A stretch of 64,000 nucleotides of DNA from Thinopyrum elongatum (GCA_011799875.1 CM022300.1:109381201-109445200), one strand, 5' to 3'; positions 11,736-23,492 are shown, numbered from the stretch's first letter. Numbers and translations are program-made. Notes: generated by a model from the letters alone, not told the origin.

Positions 11736-12647
11736 ATTTTGGCTCTCCCAAATAGGTGTGTCCAGCAAGGATTCGTGACTTAAAATAAAAAGCAAAACAA
11801 GCAAAGACTAATATCATACAAGACGCTCCAAGCAAAATGCATGATATGTGACGAATAAAAATATAGCTCCGAGTAAAATACCGATGGTCGTTAGAAGAAA
11901 GAGGGGATGCCACTCGGGCATCCCCAAGCTTAGCTGCTTGCTTCTCTTTGGATCATGGCTTGGGGTGCCATGGGGCATCCCCAAGCTTAGGCTCTTCTTA
12001 CTCCTTATTCCTTCATCCATCGTAATCTCACCCAAAACTTGAAAACTTCAATCACACAAAACTAAACAAAACCTTCGTGAGATCCGTTAGTATAAGAAAA
12101 CCAATCTTTACTTTAAGTACTGTAGAAAACCCATTCAAATTTTGTTCTTGCATTATATCTACTGTATTCTAACTTTACCATGGCTTATAACCTCCAATGC
12201 AAACCATAGATTCATCAAAATAAGCACACAAAGCAAAGAAAACAGAATCTGTCAAAAACAGAACAGTCTGCAAAGATACGAATTTTTCTCATACTTCTGT
12301 AACTCCAAAAATTATAAAAAATTAGGAAAACAGAGGCAATTTGTATATAAATCTTGTGTAAAACATTCAGAATTGTTCGTCGCTTCTGTGAATTTTCAAA
12401 ATTGTTTTACTGGATGAAAAATTTTATGTTTTCCACCAAGATCAAATCAACTATCACCGAAGCTATCCTAAAGGCTTTACTTGGCACGAACACTAATTAA
12501 AACACAAAAAAACACAATCATAACAGTAGCATAATTGTGCAAACACCCAAGAACATAAAGAAAAAGACAAAAATAAATTTTATTCATTGGGTTGCCTCCC
12601 AACAAGCGCTATCGTTTTATGCCCCTAGCTAGGCATAATGCAAAGAT

Positions 12648-13466
12648 CTAAGTGTTGTCATCCTTAGTTTCCAACTCTTCAATCAAACACTTGGAATTCT
12701 TCAAAGATTTAGCATACAAATTTTCAATAACAATACTTCTAGGAACAAGATTGAAAAATTCATTCTTGTAAGTAGGATCTCTTATTACTTCAATAAAATC
12801 GGGGTGAATACTAATCATCTTAAGATCCTCTTTATTATTACTACTAGAAATTGCACCCTTGTTCTTAGTGATTTGATAAATCTTGCTAACCTTAACGGGA
12901 GTTTTTTCAATAGTTTTAGCAGAAGCAAAAGCCGAGCTTAAATTGCTAAAAAATTCTTCCAACTTATCGATCCGAGAAGGACTTTCTTCAATTCTTTCGT
13001 GAATTACGGTTCCCTTTTCTTTTAACAACTTAAAAACCTCTCCCGCTTTTGACCCAATTTTACTAGCAAGATTATGTATCTTTTTATCCAAGTTCTCAAT
13101 GTGTTCTTCGGTAAGCATTTTCTTTTCAATAGCATCAAGTCTTTCCATAACATGCTCAAGAGTTGAAGTTGTTTCATTAACCATAAGAGGTGGTGATCCC
13201 ACTAAATTTCCCATAGCATTAAAAGCATCAAGAGAGGGACACATCAAGAAATTTCCACCGGTAATCGTATCAAGGATGAATCTATACCAAGTGGTGATGC
13301 CCACATAAAAACAGCGAAGAAGAACAACGGTAGATTGCTTACGGATAGATCTATTATGAGCATTGCAAATCATATACCAAGCATCTTTTAAATTCTCCCC
13401 TCCCCTTTGTTTGAAATTAAGAACCTCGTTCTCGGGGGTACACGCAATAGAGGAGGAACTATCCAT
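12648..13466 (-). CDS. Gypsy I short gag protein, 272 aa
   Basis: An open minus-strand frame. I place the start at the internal ATG at 13466 (MDSSSS...) because the ~49 codons upstream are hydrophobic low-complexity sequence and lie close to the PBS. The block NFKQRGGENLKDAWYMI through TITGGNFL corresponds to the C-terminal half of the Retrotrans_gag domain of Athila-type elements (NFRQ..ESL.EAWER ... AAGGT). The N-terminal half of that domain, present in the relatives at 25150 and 43555, is absent. The rest contains a heptad-like stretch (about residues 100-185, MERLDAIEKKMLTEEHIENL and following). There is no zinc knuckle and no protease follows. It would be a structural protein of a virus-like particle, or just a remnant. 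The frame is unbroken, unlike the gag copies of the neighbouring elements. Confidence 0.65.
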   Translation of the reverse strand: MDSSSSIACTPENEVLNFKQRGGENLKDAWYMICNAHNRSIRKQSTVVLLRCFYVGITTWYRFILDTITGGNFLMCPSLDAFNAMGNLVGSPPLMVNETTSTLEHVMERLDAIEKKMLTEEHIENLDKKIHNLASKIGSKAGEVFKLLKEKGTVIHERIEESPSRIDKLEEFFSNLSSAFASAKTIEKTPVKVSKIYQITKNKGAISSSNNKEDLKMISIHPDFIEVIRDPTYKNEFFNLVPRSIVIENLYAKSLKNSKCLIEELETKDDNT

Positions 13467-13660
13467 AACGGCAAAAGTGACGAACAAAATTGCACACGAA
13501 AAACAGATCTGACGAGAAAAAGGCGAACGAAAAAGAGGGCGAATAAAACGGCAAATTTTTGGAAGTAGGGGAGATGAAAATGAGAGGCAAATGGCAAATA
13601 ATGTAAATTGCAAGGAGATGAGATTTGTGATTAGGAACCTGGTAGATGTTGATGATGTCT

Positions 13661-13677
13661 CCCCGGCAACGGCGCCA
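13661..13677 (-). other. Primer binding site, tRNA-Asp type (Gypsy I)
   Basis: Minus strand TGGCGCCGTTGCCGGGG is a perfect complement of the 3' end of plant tRNA-Asp, the primer used by Athila-group elements. It lies 14 bases inside the 5' LTR. Confidence 0.85.
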
Positions 13678-13691
13678 GAAATTCATTTTGA

Positions 13692-15289
13692 TGTTGGCTT
13701 GAACTACGTCGGTATTTCCCCAAAGAGGAAGGGATGATGCAGCACAGCAACGGTAGGTATTTCCCTTAGTGATGAGACCAAGGTTATCGAATCAGTAGGA
13801 GAACCAAGCAACACTACGTAAACAGCACCTGCACACAAAGAACAAATACTTGCAACCCGACGTGTTAAAGGGGTTGTCAATCCCTTTCGGGTAACGGCAC
13901 CAGAAATTGGCAAACGGACATGAGAAAGTTGTAATAGATTGGATAAATAGATCGCGAATAAAATAAAGTGAAGCAAAATATTTTTGGGTTTTTAGAAATA
14001 TAGATCTGAAAATAAAAGTGGCAAATAAATAAGAAGGCAAATAGCAAAATAGATCTGAAAATATATGATGAGAAAATAGACCCGGGGGCCGTAGATTTCA
14101 CTAGTGGCTTCTCTCGAGAAAAATAGCATATGTTGGGTAAACAAATTACTGTTGGGCAATTGATAAAATTTCAAATAATTATAACGATATCCAGGCAATG
14201 ATCATTATATAGGCATCACGTCCAAGATTAGTAGACCGACTCCTGCCTGCATCTACTACTATTACTCCACACATCGACCGCTATCCAGCATGCATCTAGT
14301 GTATTAAGTTCATGGAGAAACGGAGTAATGTAATAAGAACGATGACATGATGTAGACAAGATCTATTTATGTAGAAATAGACCCCATCTTGTTATACTTA
14401 ATAGCAATGATACATACGTGTCGGTTCCCCTTCTGTCACTGGGATCAAGCACCGTAAGATCAAACCCATCACAAAGCACCTCTTCGCATGGCAAGAAAAA
14501 TCAATCTAGTTGGCCTAACTAAACCAAAGATTCGAAGAAGAAATACGAGGCTATAAGTAATCATGCATATAAGAGATATAAAGACTCAAATAACTTTCAT
14601 GGATAAAAACATAGATCTGATCATAAACTCAAAGTTCATCGGATCCCAACAAACACACCGCAACAAGAGTTACATCAAATAGATCTCGAAGAGACCATTG
14701 TATTGAGAATCAAAAGAGAGAGAGGAAGCCATCTAGCTACTAACTACGGACCCGTAGGTCTACAATGAAATACTCACGCATCATCGGAGAGGCACCAATG
14801 AGGATGATGAACCCCTCCATGATGGTGTCTAGATTGGATCTGTGGTTTTTGGAACTTGCGGCGGCTGGAACTGATTTTCGTCGACTCCCCTAGGGTTTTT
14901 GGACGTCCACGGTATTTATAGAGTTAAGAGGCGGTGCGGGAGGCGGCCGAGGTGGGCACAACCCACCTGGGCGCGCCTGGGCCCCCAGGCACGCCCTGGT
15001 GGGTTGTGCTCCCCTCGGAGCCCCCCTCTAGTACTCCATTGGCCCAACAGGTGTCTTCTGGTCCAGAAAAAATCACCAAAAAGTTTCGCTGCATTTGGAC
15101 TCTGTTTGGTATTGATTTTCTGCGAAGTAAAAAACAAGCAAAAAACAGCAACTGGCACTGGGCACTATGTCAATAGGTTAGTCCCAAAAAATGATATAAA
15201 GTTGCTATAAAATGATTGTAAAACATCCAAGATTGATAATATAACAGCATGGAACAATCAAAAATTATAGATACGTTGAATACGTATCA
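13692..15289 (-). repeat. Gypsy I right (5') LTR
   Basis: Starts (plus) TGTTGGCTTG next to the PBS and ends ACGTATCA, so it has TG...CA ends on the element's strand. About 1.6 kb. The part 13692-14262 has no counterpart in the left LTR. A minus-strand TATA (plus: tatttata, near 14914) sits about 375 bp from the LTR start. Confidence 0.75.
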
Positions 15290-15446
15290 GTGGCATCGAC
15301 CTAGAGAGCTAGAGATGGTGTGGGAGAAGTCCCGAGAGACTCGTGAGCGTATGTGTGTGCATGGGAAAGAGGGAGAGAGATGATATGTGTCGATGTAATG
15401 TGTGTGAAAAAAGACTAGTCAATAGCTCGCCACGAGGCTATTCCTG

Positions 15447-15602
15447 GCGAACACCCCAATAACTGTAAGATCTGCATCCAACGATGCCAGTTATTGGACG
15501 AAAACAGCAGTAAAAATAGACCTGCCATGGCATTTTACAAAACTACCACACCACGCCCCTCCCCTACCCATGAAACTGCCACACGAGCATTCACAACTGC
15601 CA
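15447..15602 (+). repeat. Direct repeat, right copy flanking Gypsy I
   Basis: Partner of 8823-8970, same orientation. It shares CTGTAAGATCTGCATCC, CACACCACGCCCCTCCCCTA and GAGCATTCACAACTGCC. It shows that Gypsy I sits between two copies of an unidentified repeat. Confidence 0.65.
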
Positions 15603-15713
15603 TGGTCTGCTCCTTGGTGCGATCTTCATTTTTTTAAAGGGATATACAATGTTATTAAAATAAAAGGCCGGGCTTTTGGTGCACGGTAGGCGGGGGAGCT
15701 TGGCCTATCGGTT

Positions 15714-15994
15714 TGCTACTGCTCACATGCAGTCGAACATAAGTGATGTACCAAGCCGATGCACGTCTCTTCGGTGAGCGGCGGGCTGGACATACCGTCT
15801 GTTCATGCTACTGCTCGCATGCGATCGCACATGTCAGTGATGTACCAAGCCGATGTGTGTCCCTTCGATGAGCGGCAGGCCGGACGGACCGTGTGTTGGT
15901 GCTACTTCTTACATGCGGTCGCACATGTCAGTGATGCAGCAAGCCGATGCGCGTCCCTTCGGTGAGCGGCGGGCCAGACCAACCGTGTGTTGGG
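15714..15994 (+). repeat. Three tandem copies of a ~94-bp unit
   Basis: Units begin at 15714, 15806 and 15900, each reading GCTACT...CATGC...CGnACAT..., then GCAAGCCGATG or TACCAAGCCGATG, CCTTCGxTGAGCGGC and ACCGT. Copies are about 85% alike. Partial relatives occur at 7190-7375. Confidence 0.75.
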
Positions 15995-16720
15995 GCAATG
16001 CCAACGCGACAGGCTGTAAGTTTACCGCCTAACTTAATTTGTAAAGGGTAACACTTTCTTTGGCTCCTTAACGAGATTGGTCGATAGAAATCCCCATTAG
16101 AAAGGCGAGGGCGGTGTTTTTCCAGCGCGGGAAGGGAGGGAGTTTTTATCTTTCTTTTTTAGTGTAGCGGGGGCGTGGGAGTTTGCACGACGGTTTACAT
16201 ACGTTTCTCGGATGTGTACGTGGGCCCGTGTTTTCAGAGGCCATCGTGGCAGAGCCAGACGCCCGCAACCTCTTGGAGCAAAAAATGAGTAGCCCGATGC
16301 TGGCTATTTCTATAATTATCTTAGAAATTCTCAATTTCACGTGTGGTGTGATATTAGTTATTCATTGATGTTGATCCAACGGTCTAAGTGCCTAGGATTC
16401 GCATCTACAGTAACCTCATTGTACCCAGCAGTGTCTATGTTCTTCTGGAACCATCAGCACGTCAGTGTGATCAACCCACACAAGAAACTAGCAAACAACA
16501 CCTCCACATGTGCCACGTGGCTTCATTGATGCCGCCTCCTTAATAATTTTATTCATATATATATTGACTGAAAAAGAGAGACATCGCCCGAAACAAACAC
16601 TTGCTCGTATTTTGTTTCCTACTTGCTTTGCACGTACCAGAAGTACTAGTGCCACATCATCTAAGAAGTCTTTCAACATGCGTCAAATTATCATGTGGGC
16701 TACCTCTCCATAGAGAAATG
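15995..16720. other. Gene-free spacer
   Basis: No gene supported. Both strands have only short open frames without motifs, and nothing repetitive is evident apart from A/T runs. Confidence 0.35.
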
Positions 16721-17768
16721 TGCTCCACCATGTACCCACATGTGTGTATGAGGGAGGCAATGCATGCGTGCATGCACCTCTTCTCTTCATACATGTCCTC
16801 CACCTAGTGGGTGTGTTAGAGAGAGAGAGGGGGGAGATGGTGTGTGCGACATGCCTCTATACATATGTTCGTGTCAAAGAGAGGCCTGAATACATAGTAT
16901 ATGTATGTGGAGGGGCCGATATACATGAAGAGAGCGGGAGGGATCGTTTATGCGACATATCGATAGACACTGATAGAGGGAAGAACTTTACGAGCGTACA
17001 AGCGCTAGGAAAGAGGAGGGTGCATGTTGGAAGATGATGCGAGAGGCCAACTAGACAAAGACAAGGAAGGAGTACAAGTGCGAGATCGATAATTAAAGAG
17101 AGCGGATGATAACGTGCGTGGGCGCGCTTGTCTGGTTGATAGATAAAGTGGAAGGCATGGATGATGAGACGGGAGGGACAATTAATGTGTGTGTGGTAGG
17201 CGGTCCTGTGTAGAGAGGCCATGGTTCGGTCGATGTGTACGTGGGTAAAGAGGGCGAGACTTAACTAGAGATATAGATCGGTCGTTTTGTGTGGGGAAAT
17301 AGCGAGAGACCTGGCTACACATAGAGGGAAATCCATTTGTGCACATGCATGCATGTGTCAGAGATAAAGAACACCCGGAGGGATGAAGAGAGGGAGAGGT
17401 GTGTGTGTGGTGGGGGGAGGGGGTGCAACTAGCTTGTGACACTGTATGAGTGCAAGATGGATAACACCAGAGGGGGCAACAGTGCCCGCGTGACTCAGAG
17501 TTAGGGTGGGAGGCATGGATCGTGAGAGGAGGGGAGAGACTATGTGTGTACATGTTTGTGTGTCATAGGCGGGCCTGGCTAGCTAGAGGGGTATATCGAT
17601 CGGTGTGTGTGAGAAAGAGGGAGATGCAGAGACATAGGGAGATCGTGGGAGACCGACCTAATGAACAAGAACCTATGTGCGCGATGTAGAGGATGCCGAG
17701 TGGTGGGGAGTGTGTGTTCATATATGCATGCACGATAGGAAAGTTATTGGTATCCACAAAGGGAGGAG

Positions 17769-17844
<76 letters not shown>

Positions 17845-18175
17845 CTCACAAAGATGATAATCAGTATAAAAGTGGATTCACATATTTGAATAAGAGATCA
17901 TGATGTTTGTAACTCATGCATGCATGAATATAATGGAGATATGCGTGGTGTGGTTTTGAATCAAACGTGCTATATACTATATACACATCGAACAAGCCAA
18001 ATTGATTTGAATTTGAGATACCGATGGCAAGCATCGTCTGAACACTTTGCATCTGTGCATGGACATAACTATTCGAATCTGAGATAATGTGTGGCTTCCG
18101 AAGCTAACATCTAAATGTTGTGTGTGTGCGGAGGGAGGGGGCATGCATTGTTGTGTGTGTGTGTGTTAAACACAT
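16721..18175. repeat. Purine-rich and GT-rich low-complexity tract
   Basis: Long stretches of gagaga, gtgtgtg and catgcatg words with interspersed unique bases. Apparent open frames here arise from the skewed composition and are not believed to be genes. Confidence 0.6.
17771..17839 (+). repeat. (GT)34 microsatellite
   Basis: A perfect dinucleotide run of 69 bases, GT repeated about 34 times, followed by GAAAGAC. It is likely polymorphic between accessions. Confidence 0.95.
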
Positions 18176-18890
18176 TATACGTATGAAAACAAGGTATAGA
18201 TTATTCTGAACATCTCGCTACCTAGATCATGAATGTACTGTGATTTGAATTCAACATAAAATGGATACAAATATTTGAATTGGAGATCGTATGGTACATG
18301 TAGTTCATATTTAAATATGATTACTACTATATGCATGTTTTCTTTTATCAAGATAATATTTAAATGATGGTATAACTTGACAACAATCGTATTCAAATAG
18401 GGAAAATTGATTCAAATTTAGTCCATATGGTAGATGACAATATATATTCATTGGATGAAATAAAATATTCATATAAGATGGAAGATCAAAATGTAGGACT
18501 ACATCCATTATACACCACAAGATCACCTAACGATATATTCGAATTCAATATAACATGGATTCAAAATTTGAAATTCAAGATCCTAGCATTTGTAATCATA
18601 TAAAATGGGACATGACTCTTTCTTGTGGTGTGAACTGATTTGTTTTTGTTGTTGTTGAGGGAAGTGCGAATTGATTTGGTACTGTACACGCTAATCTTGT
18701 TCTCCCGATTTTTTTTTGATTTTTCTTGTAGTTTTTGAATGGAATTTGTAGCAATATAGTAAAAGAGGACATGACTCTCTTTTGTATTTTGTGAATTGTC
18801 TTTTTTTAACATGTTAAGTTTGTTCTGCCGAACCTGGAATTCGCGCCTTGTTATCCCGAAATTTTCAAGCTAGAGTATCTCTTGTCTATT
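18176..18890. other. AT-rich gene-free spacer
   Basis: AT-rich DNA with recurring phrases of the type gaattcaatataacatggattcaaa and tttgaattnnagatc, which look like remnants of an old repeat. No gene is supported. Confidence 0.35.
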
Positions 18891-19950
18891 CTGCTGCGAA
18901 ACTCCCGCCTCTTCAACCCGTGTCGCGCCTTGTTATCCCAAAATTTCAACGCGCATGAAAACTCCCTCCTCATCTGAAATCGGTCGCGTGGCGTAGACAC
19001 GCGAAATCCCCCTTCTACCCCTTAGCCGGAAATGCCGCCTCGATGTCGCGTGGTCAAAACCAGTGGGGGTACTCTCGTAACTTACCCCACATTTTGGACA
19101 AGGCGTCCCTAAGCCATGGCCCCCTCCCTTCCCTCCATTCGTACACCGAGGATGCCAAAACCCGCGAAACCCCATGCTCCTCCGTCCGCCTCCCGACCAC
19201 CGCCTTGCCGGAGCCTCTTCCCCGATGATGTCGTCCATAGCAACAGCTCGGTGTCTCTCAGCCACTGCAACGGATGAGGATCTGTCGTCGATCTCGTGGT
19301 TCCACCGGTTCAGCCGCCCCGTCCTCCACCTCCAAGGAGTTGCCTTGACATTCGCCTTGTCTATCGCGCCACCTCCATCCCCACAACGCCGTCTTCACCT
19401 GCCCGACCGAAACCGCATCACCCTCACCAATTCCTTCGATGAAGCCGAGGCCTACTCGACGCCACCAAGGAGGTTCTGCACTCACCGCTACATTTTATCT
19501 TTTATTCGATCTAACAGGGCTGTCAGTGCTCGATACCAAGCAGCCATGGCGGGTCTCCATCGACGGCGCTGTCGCCGGCCACTTCCTCCATGGTGTCTCT
19601 CCCCCATGACATTGCTCCCTCGGCGGTGACGTCCACACCAGCAGTAAGTGCTGCTGCTCTGGCTCTCGCTCGCTCTGTTGCGGTTGCTCTGTCTCTCGCC
19701 CACGCTGCGACTCTGCTCTTGCCGTCAGCCGCACTGCTGCTTTGCTCTCGCTCTTGTTCATGCTGTTGCTCTGCTCTGCCCTTGCTCTCGCTCACGCTGC
19801 TGCTGCTACTACATGACCTGTTGCAACTACAAGAGTTGTTGCTTTAGCTCTCGCTCGAGCTGCTACTCCGGGCGTAGCTGCTATTGCTGCATGAGCTGCT
19901 CTCTGCTAGTCTGTTCCCTGCTCAAGCGGTTGCTGATTTAGATCACTACT
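18891..19950 (+). repeat. GC-rich Triticeae repeat with gene-like composition
   Basis: GC-rich sequence with overlapping open frames on both strands (for example 19174-19629 plus) and, from 19640 to 19900, a degenerate (tgctctcgct)n type tract that gives Leu/Ala/Ser-rich translations. It is reminiscent of a high-copy Triticeae repeat that carries promoter/leader-like DNA. I do not believe any of the frames is a real protein. No domain, splice pattern or homology is recognisable. Confidence 0.4.
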
Positions 19951-20011
19951 TCTCTACTACTAGTGCTTGAGAGGCCTAAACTTCTATTGCAGTGTTGTGC
20001 TACTAGTGCAA

Positions 20012-20092
20012 TCAGTTTCGTCAGTAAAATTCAGTTTCGACGGTAAAATTCAGTATTGATAATAAAATTTAGTTTCTTCAGTTAAGTTGAGA
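20012..20092 (+). repeat. Short tandem repeat, ~22-bp unit
   Basis: About four loose copies of CAGTTTCGTCAGTAAAATT (variants TTTCGACGGTAAAATTCAG, TATTGATAATAAAATTTAG). Confidence 0.6.
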
Positions 20093-20271
20093 GTCAATAG
20101 TATTTACAGCATCTATTGAAGCGGTCACGGGGCGGCTGATGCATTTTACATCTTGCACTTTTTGGTGATGTATTTTACATCATCTATTGTAGATGCTATT
20201 AGAATCCCACTTCAGATTAACATTGTCTATCTTGTCCTCCTTCAGCCTCGCCGTCGTACACCTCACCGAAA

Positions 20272-21304
20272 CATGCATCTAGAGTATTAAGTTCATAAAC
20301 AACGGAGTAACGCCTTAAGCAAGATGACATGATGTAGACAAAGTAAACTCATGCATGAATAAACCCATCTATTTATCCTTAATGGCAATGATACAAATAC
20401 GTGTTATGTCCCTTTCTGTCACTTGAGCACCGCAAGATCGAACCCATCACAAAGCACCTCTCCCATTGCAAAAAAAAAATAATCTAGTTGGCCAAACCAA
20501 ATCAATAGATCGGAGAGAAATACAAAGCTATAATAATCATACATAAAAGAGTTCAGAGAAGACTCAAATAATATTCATGGATAATCTGATCATAAACTCA
20601 CAATTCATTGGATCCCAACATACACACCGCAAAAAGTGATTACATCGAATAGAACTCCAAGAACATCGAGGAGAACATTGTATTGAAGATCAAAGAGAGA
20701 GAGGGAGAGAGAGAGAGAGAGCCATATAGCTACTAACTATGGACCCGTAGGTCTGTGGTAAACTACTCACACATAATCGAAAGGGCAGCAAGGTTGATGT
20801 AGAGCCCCTCCATGATTGATTCCCCCCTACGGCAGAGTGCCAGAAAAGGCCTCCAGATGGGATCTCGCGTGAACAGGAACTTGCGGTGGCAGAAAAAGTA
20901 TTTCGGGTGGCTCTCTATTGGTTTCCCAATTTTAGAGATTTATAGAGGCGGAATTAGGTCAAACAGAGCAAAGGTGGGCCCACGAGGGACCAGGGCGCGC
21001 CTACCCCCTGGGCGCACCCAGGTGGCTCGTGGCCACCTCCTTTGTCTTCTGGCCCTCTCCCGAAGCTTCTAGTGTCTCTTTTCTCCGGAAAAAATCTCCA
21101 AAAAGTTTCATGGCATTTGGACTTCATTTGGTACTGATATTCTGAAAAACCAAAACAGGCAAAAAAACAACAACTGGCACTGGGCACTAAGTTAATAGGT
21201 TAGTCATGATATATAATTGCTTGTAGTTGCATATAAAACATCCAAGATTGATACTATTATAGCATGCAACACTCAAAAATTATAGATACGTTGGAGACGT
21301 ATCA
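20272..21304 (-). repeat. Gypsy II LTR-a (leftmost), truncated
   Basis: Matches 26131-26686 plus 28346-28841. It starts at CATGCATCTAGAGTATTAAG and ends GGAGACGTATCA. The outer ~520 bp seen in LTR-b is missing. Confidence 0.8.
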
Positions 21305-23492
21305 AACATCCCCAAGCTTAATTCCTGCTTGTCCTCGAGTAGGTAAATGATAAAAACAAATTTTTTTATGAGGAATGCTACCTATCATATTCATCATATA
21401 ATCTTCTTTTGTGGCATGGATATTTGGATTCGAGTGATTCAAAGCAATAGTCTATAGTTTGACATGAAGATATAAATACTCAAGCATACTAACAAGCAAC
21501 CATGTCTTTCAAAATATCAACGCTAAAGAAAGTTATCCCTAGCCCATCATGCTCAGTCATTGATCTATTCATGAAAGACAATCAATATTAACTACACCCA
21601 ATGCACAAGTATGACAATAGTGCTCTCCAGTTGGTGCTTTATAAGAGAAGATGGAGACTCAAAATAAAAATAAAAATGCATAAAAGTAAAATAGATAGGC
21701 CCTTCGCAGAGGGAAGGAGATATTTGCAGAGGTGCCAGAGCTCAAAGTTTAAAACAGAGATAAAATTATTTTAGAGAGGCATGCTTTTCTTATCAACGCC
21801 ACGACCAAAAGTTTCCAATATCTCCCATGCTAGACACATTATAGGCGGTTCCCAAACAGAAAATAAAGTTCATTTCCTTTCCACCATTCTTTCAGAATCC
21901 ATGGCCAGCCGTATCCACGGGTGCCTTCCAAACTTTCAACTTTTCGAGGAATTTATTATTATTTATTTTTTTCATTTCGGGACTGGGCATCCCTATTACC
22001 GGCCATTTTCTCGTGCAATGACAAGTGAATAAACACTCATCTTGAGGATAACCCATCTAGCATGAAGGATATTAACCTCCCCCTATCGCTTCATGAGCGG
22101 TACGGGCATACAAAACGGAAAAGTTTTTGAATAATTAGAGTTGGCACATGCAAATTTACTTGGAATGGCATGTAAATACCGCATATAGGTAGATATAGTG
22201 GACTCATTTGGCACAACTTTGGGTTTAAGGAATTGGATGCACAAGCAGTATTCCCGCTTAGTACAAATGAAGGATAGCAAATAGATTGAGAAGCAACGAA
22301 CCAGAAAATGAAAACGGTCAAAAACATGCATTCAGAATAACTAACACTGAATAATGCACCATAAGTAGGATATAACTTCCTTGCATAACTATTGACTTTA
22401 CATGCATGCATAGGGAATCACAAACCTTAACACCAATATTGTTACTAAATCACAATTACTCACTAGCATAACAAACATATTATCATATCCATATCGCAAA
22501 ACTATTGCAAGGAATCAAACTTATCATATCCAATGATCTACATGAAAGTTTTTATTATATCCTTCTTGAATATTCATCTCATTGGGACCAAATTCACATC
22601 TTGTGCAAATTACCATTACTATTATCAACTCTCAAAAGGATATAAGTGAAGCATGAGAGTGCAAATATTTCTTCAAAATATAATCACCGCCGTGCTCAAA
22701 AAGATATAAGTGAAGCTCTAGAGCAACTGCCTAGCTCAAAAGATATAAGTGCAGCACATAGAGTATTCTAAAAAATCATGTAAAATGTATGTCCCTCTCA
22801 AATAGGTGTGTCCATCAAGGATGATTGTGCAAAACTAAAAAGAAAACAAAGATTTGTATAATACATGACACTCCAAGCAAAACTCATATCATGTGATGAA
22901 TAAAAATATAGCTCCAAGTAATATTAAAGATGGTCGGTAGAAGAAAGAGGGGATGCCTTCCGGGGCATCCCCAAGCTTAGTTGCTTGGGAGTCCTTGAAT
23001 ATTACCTAGGGGGTGCCTCGGGCATCCCCAAGCTTAGGCTCTTGCCACTCCTTATTCCTTCATCCATCGTGATCTCAGTCAAAACTTGAAAACTTCAGCA
23101 CACAAAACTCAACAAAACCTTCATGAGATCTGTTAGTATAATAAAGCAAATCACTACTTCAGGTACAGTTGTAAACCCTTTTATATTTTATTATTGCATT
23201 ATACCTACTGTATTCTAAATTCACCATGTCTTATACCCCCCCCCCCCCGATACAATCCATAGATTTAGCAAAACAAGCAAACAACACAACGAAAACTAGC
23301 GCTATCGTTTTACGCCCGTAGCTAGGCGTAATGCAGAGTTTCAAGTGTTGTCCTCCTTCAAATTAATTCCATAGTTACCCCTCATAATAGATTCATATGG
23401 TGGATTAATTATTTTTCTAGGGAAGTGTTCCATACCCTTATTTAACGAAAACTAAAATTTTATATTCCCTTCTTTCATATCAATAACATCAC

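Larger units (their letters stand above)
9144..15289 (-). mobile_element. Gypsy I, non-autonomous Athila-type LTR retrotransposon
   Basis: A minus-oriented element. The right-hand (5') LTR spans 13692-15289 and starts (minus) TGATACGTATTCAACGTATC. Next come a PBS at 13661-13677 matching the 3' end of tRNA-Asp, a short gag (12648-13466), about 2.4 kb of AT-rich non-coding 3' sequence, a PPT-like tract at 10172-10191, and a left LTR at 9144-10171. The left LTR matches only the first ~1.03 kb of the ~1.6-kb right LTR, so its outer ~570 bp is missing. No matching 5-bp target duplication is found (right flank GTGGC, left flank GGGCG), in keeping with truncation. No protease, reverse transcriptase or integrase is encoded, so mobility would have needed another element. 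LTR style and tRNA-Asp priming fit the Fatima/Sabrina-like Gypsy group of Triticeae, but that name is tentative. Confidence 0.85.

Noticed and set aside
16720..17553. Open frames of 105-123 codons rich in His/Thr/Ser or Val/Arg
   Set aside because: They arise from gtgtgt/gagaga low-complexity sequence.
19174..19847. Several plus- and minus-strand frames up to 151 codons
   Set aside because: Composition-driven (tgctctcgct-type low complexity) inside what looks like a high-copy repeat. The translations are Leu/Ser/Arg-rich with no motif.
21781..22032. Open frames in the Gypsy 3' regions (also 29216-29560 and 39595-40002)
   Set aside because: They recur in every family copy on the strand opposite to the element and carry no domain. 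They are chance frames in the conserved non-coding 3' region.
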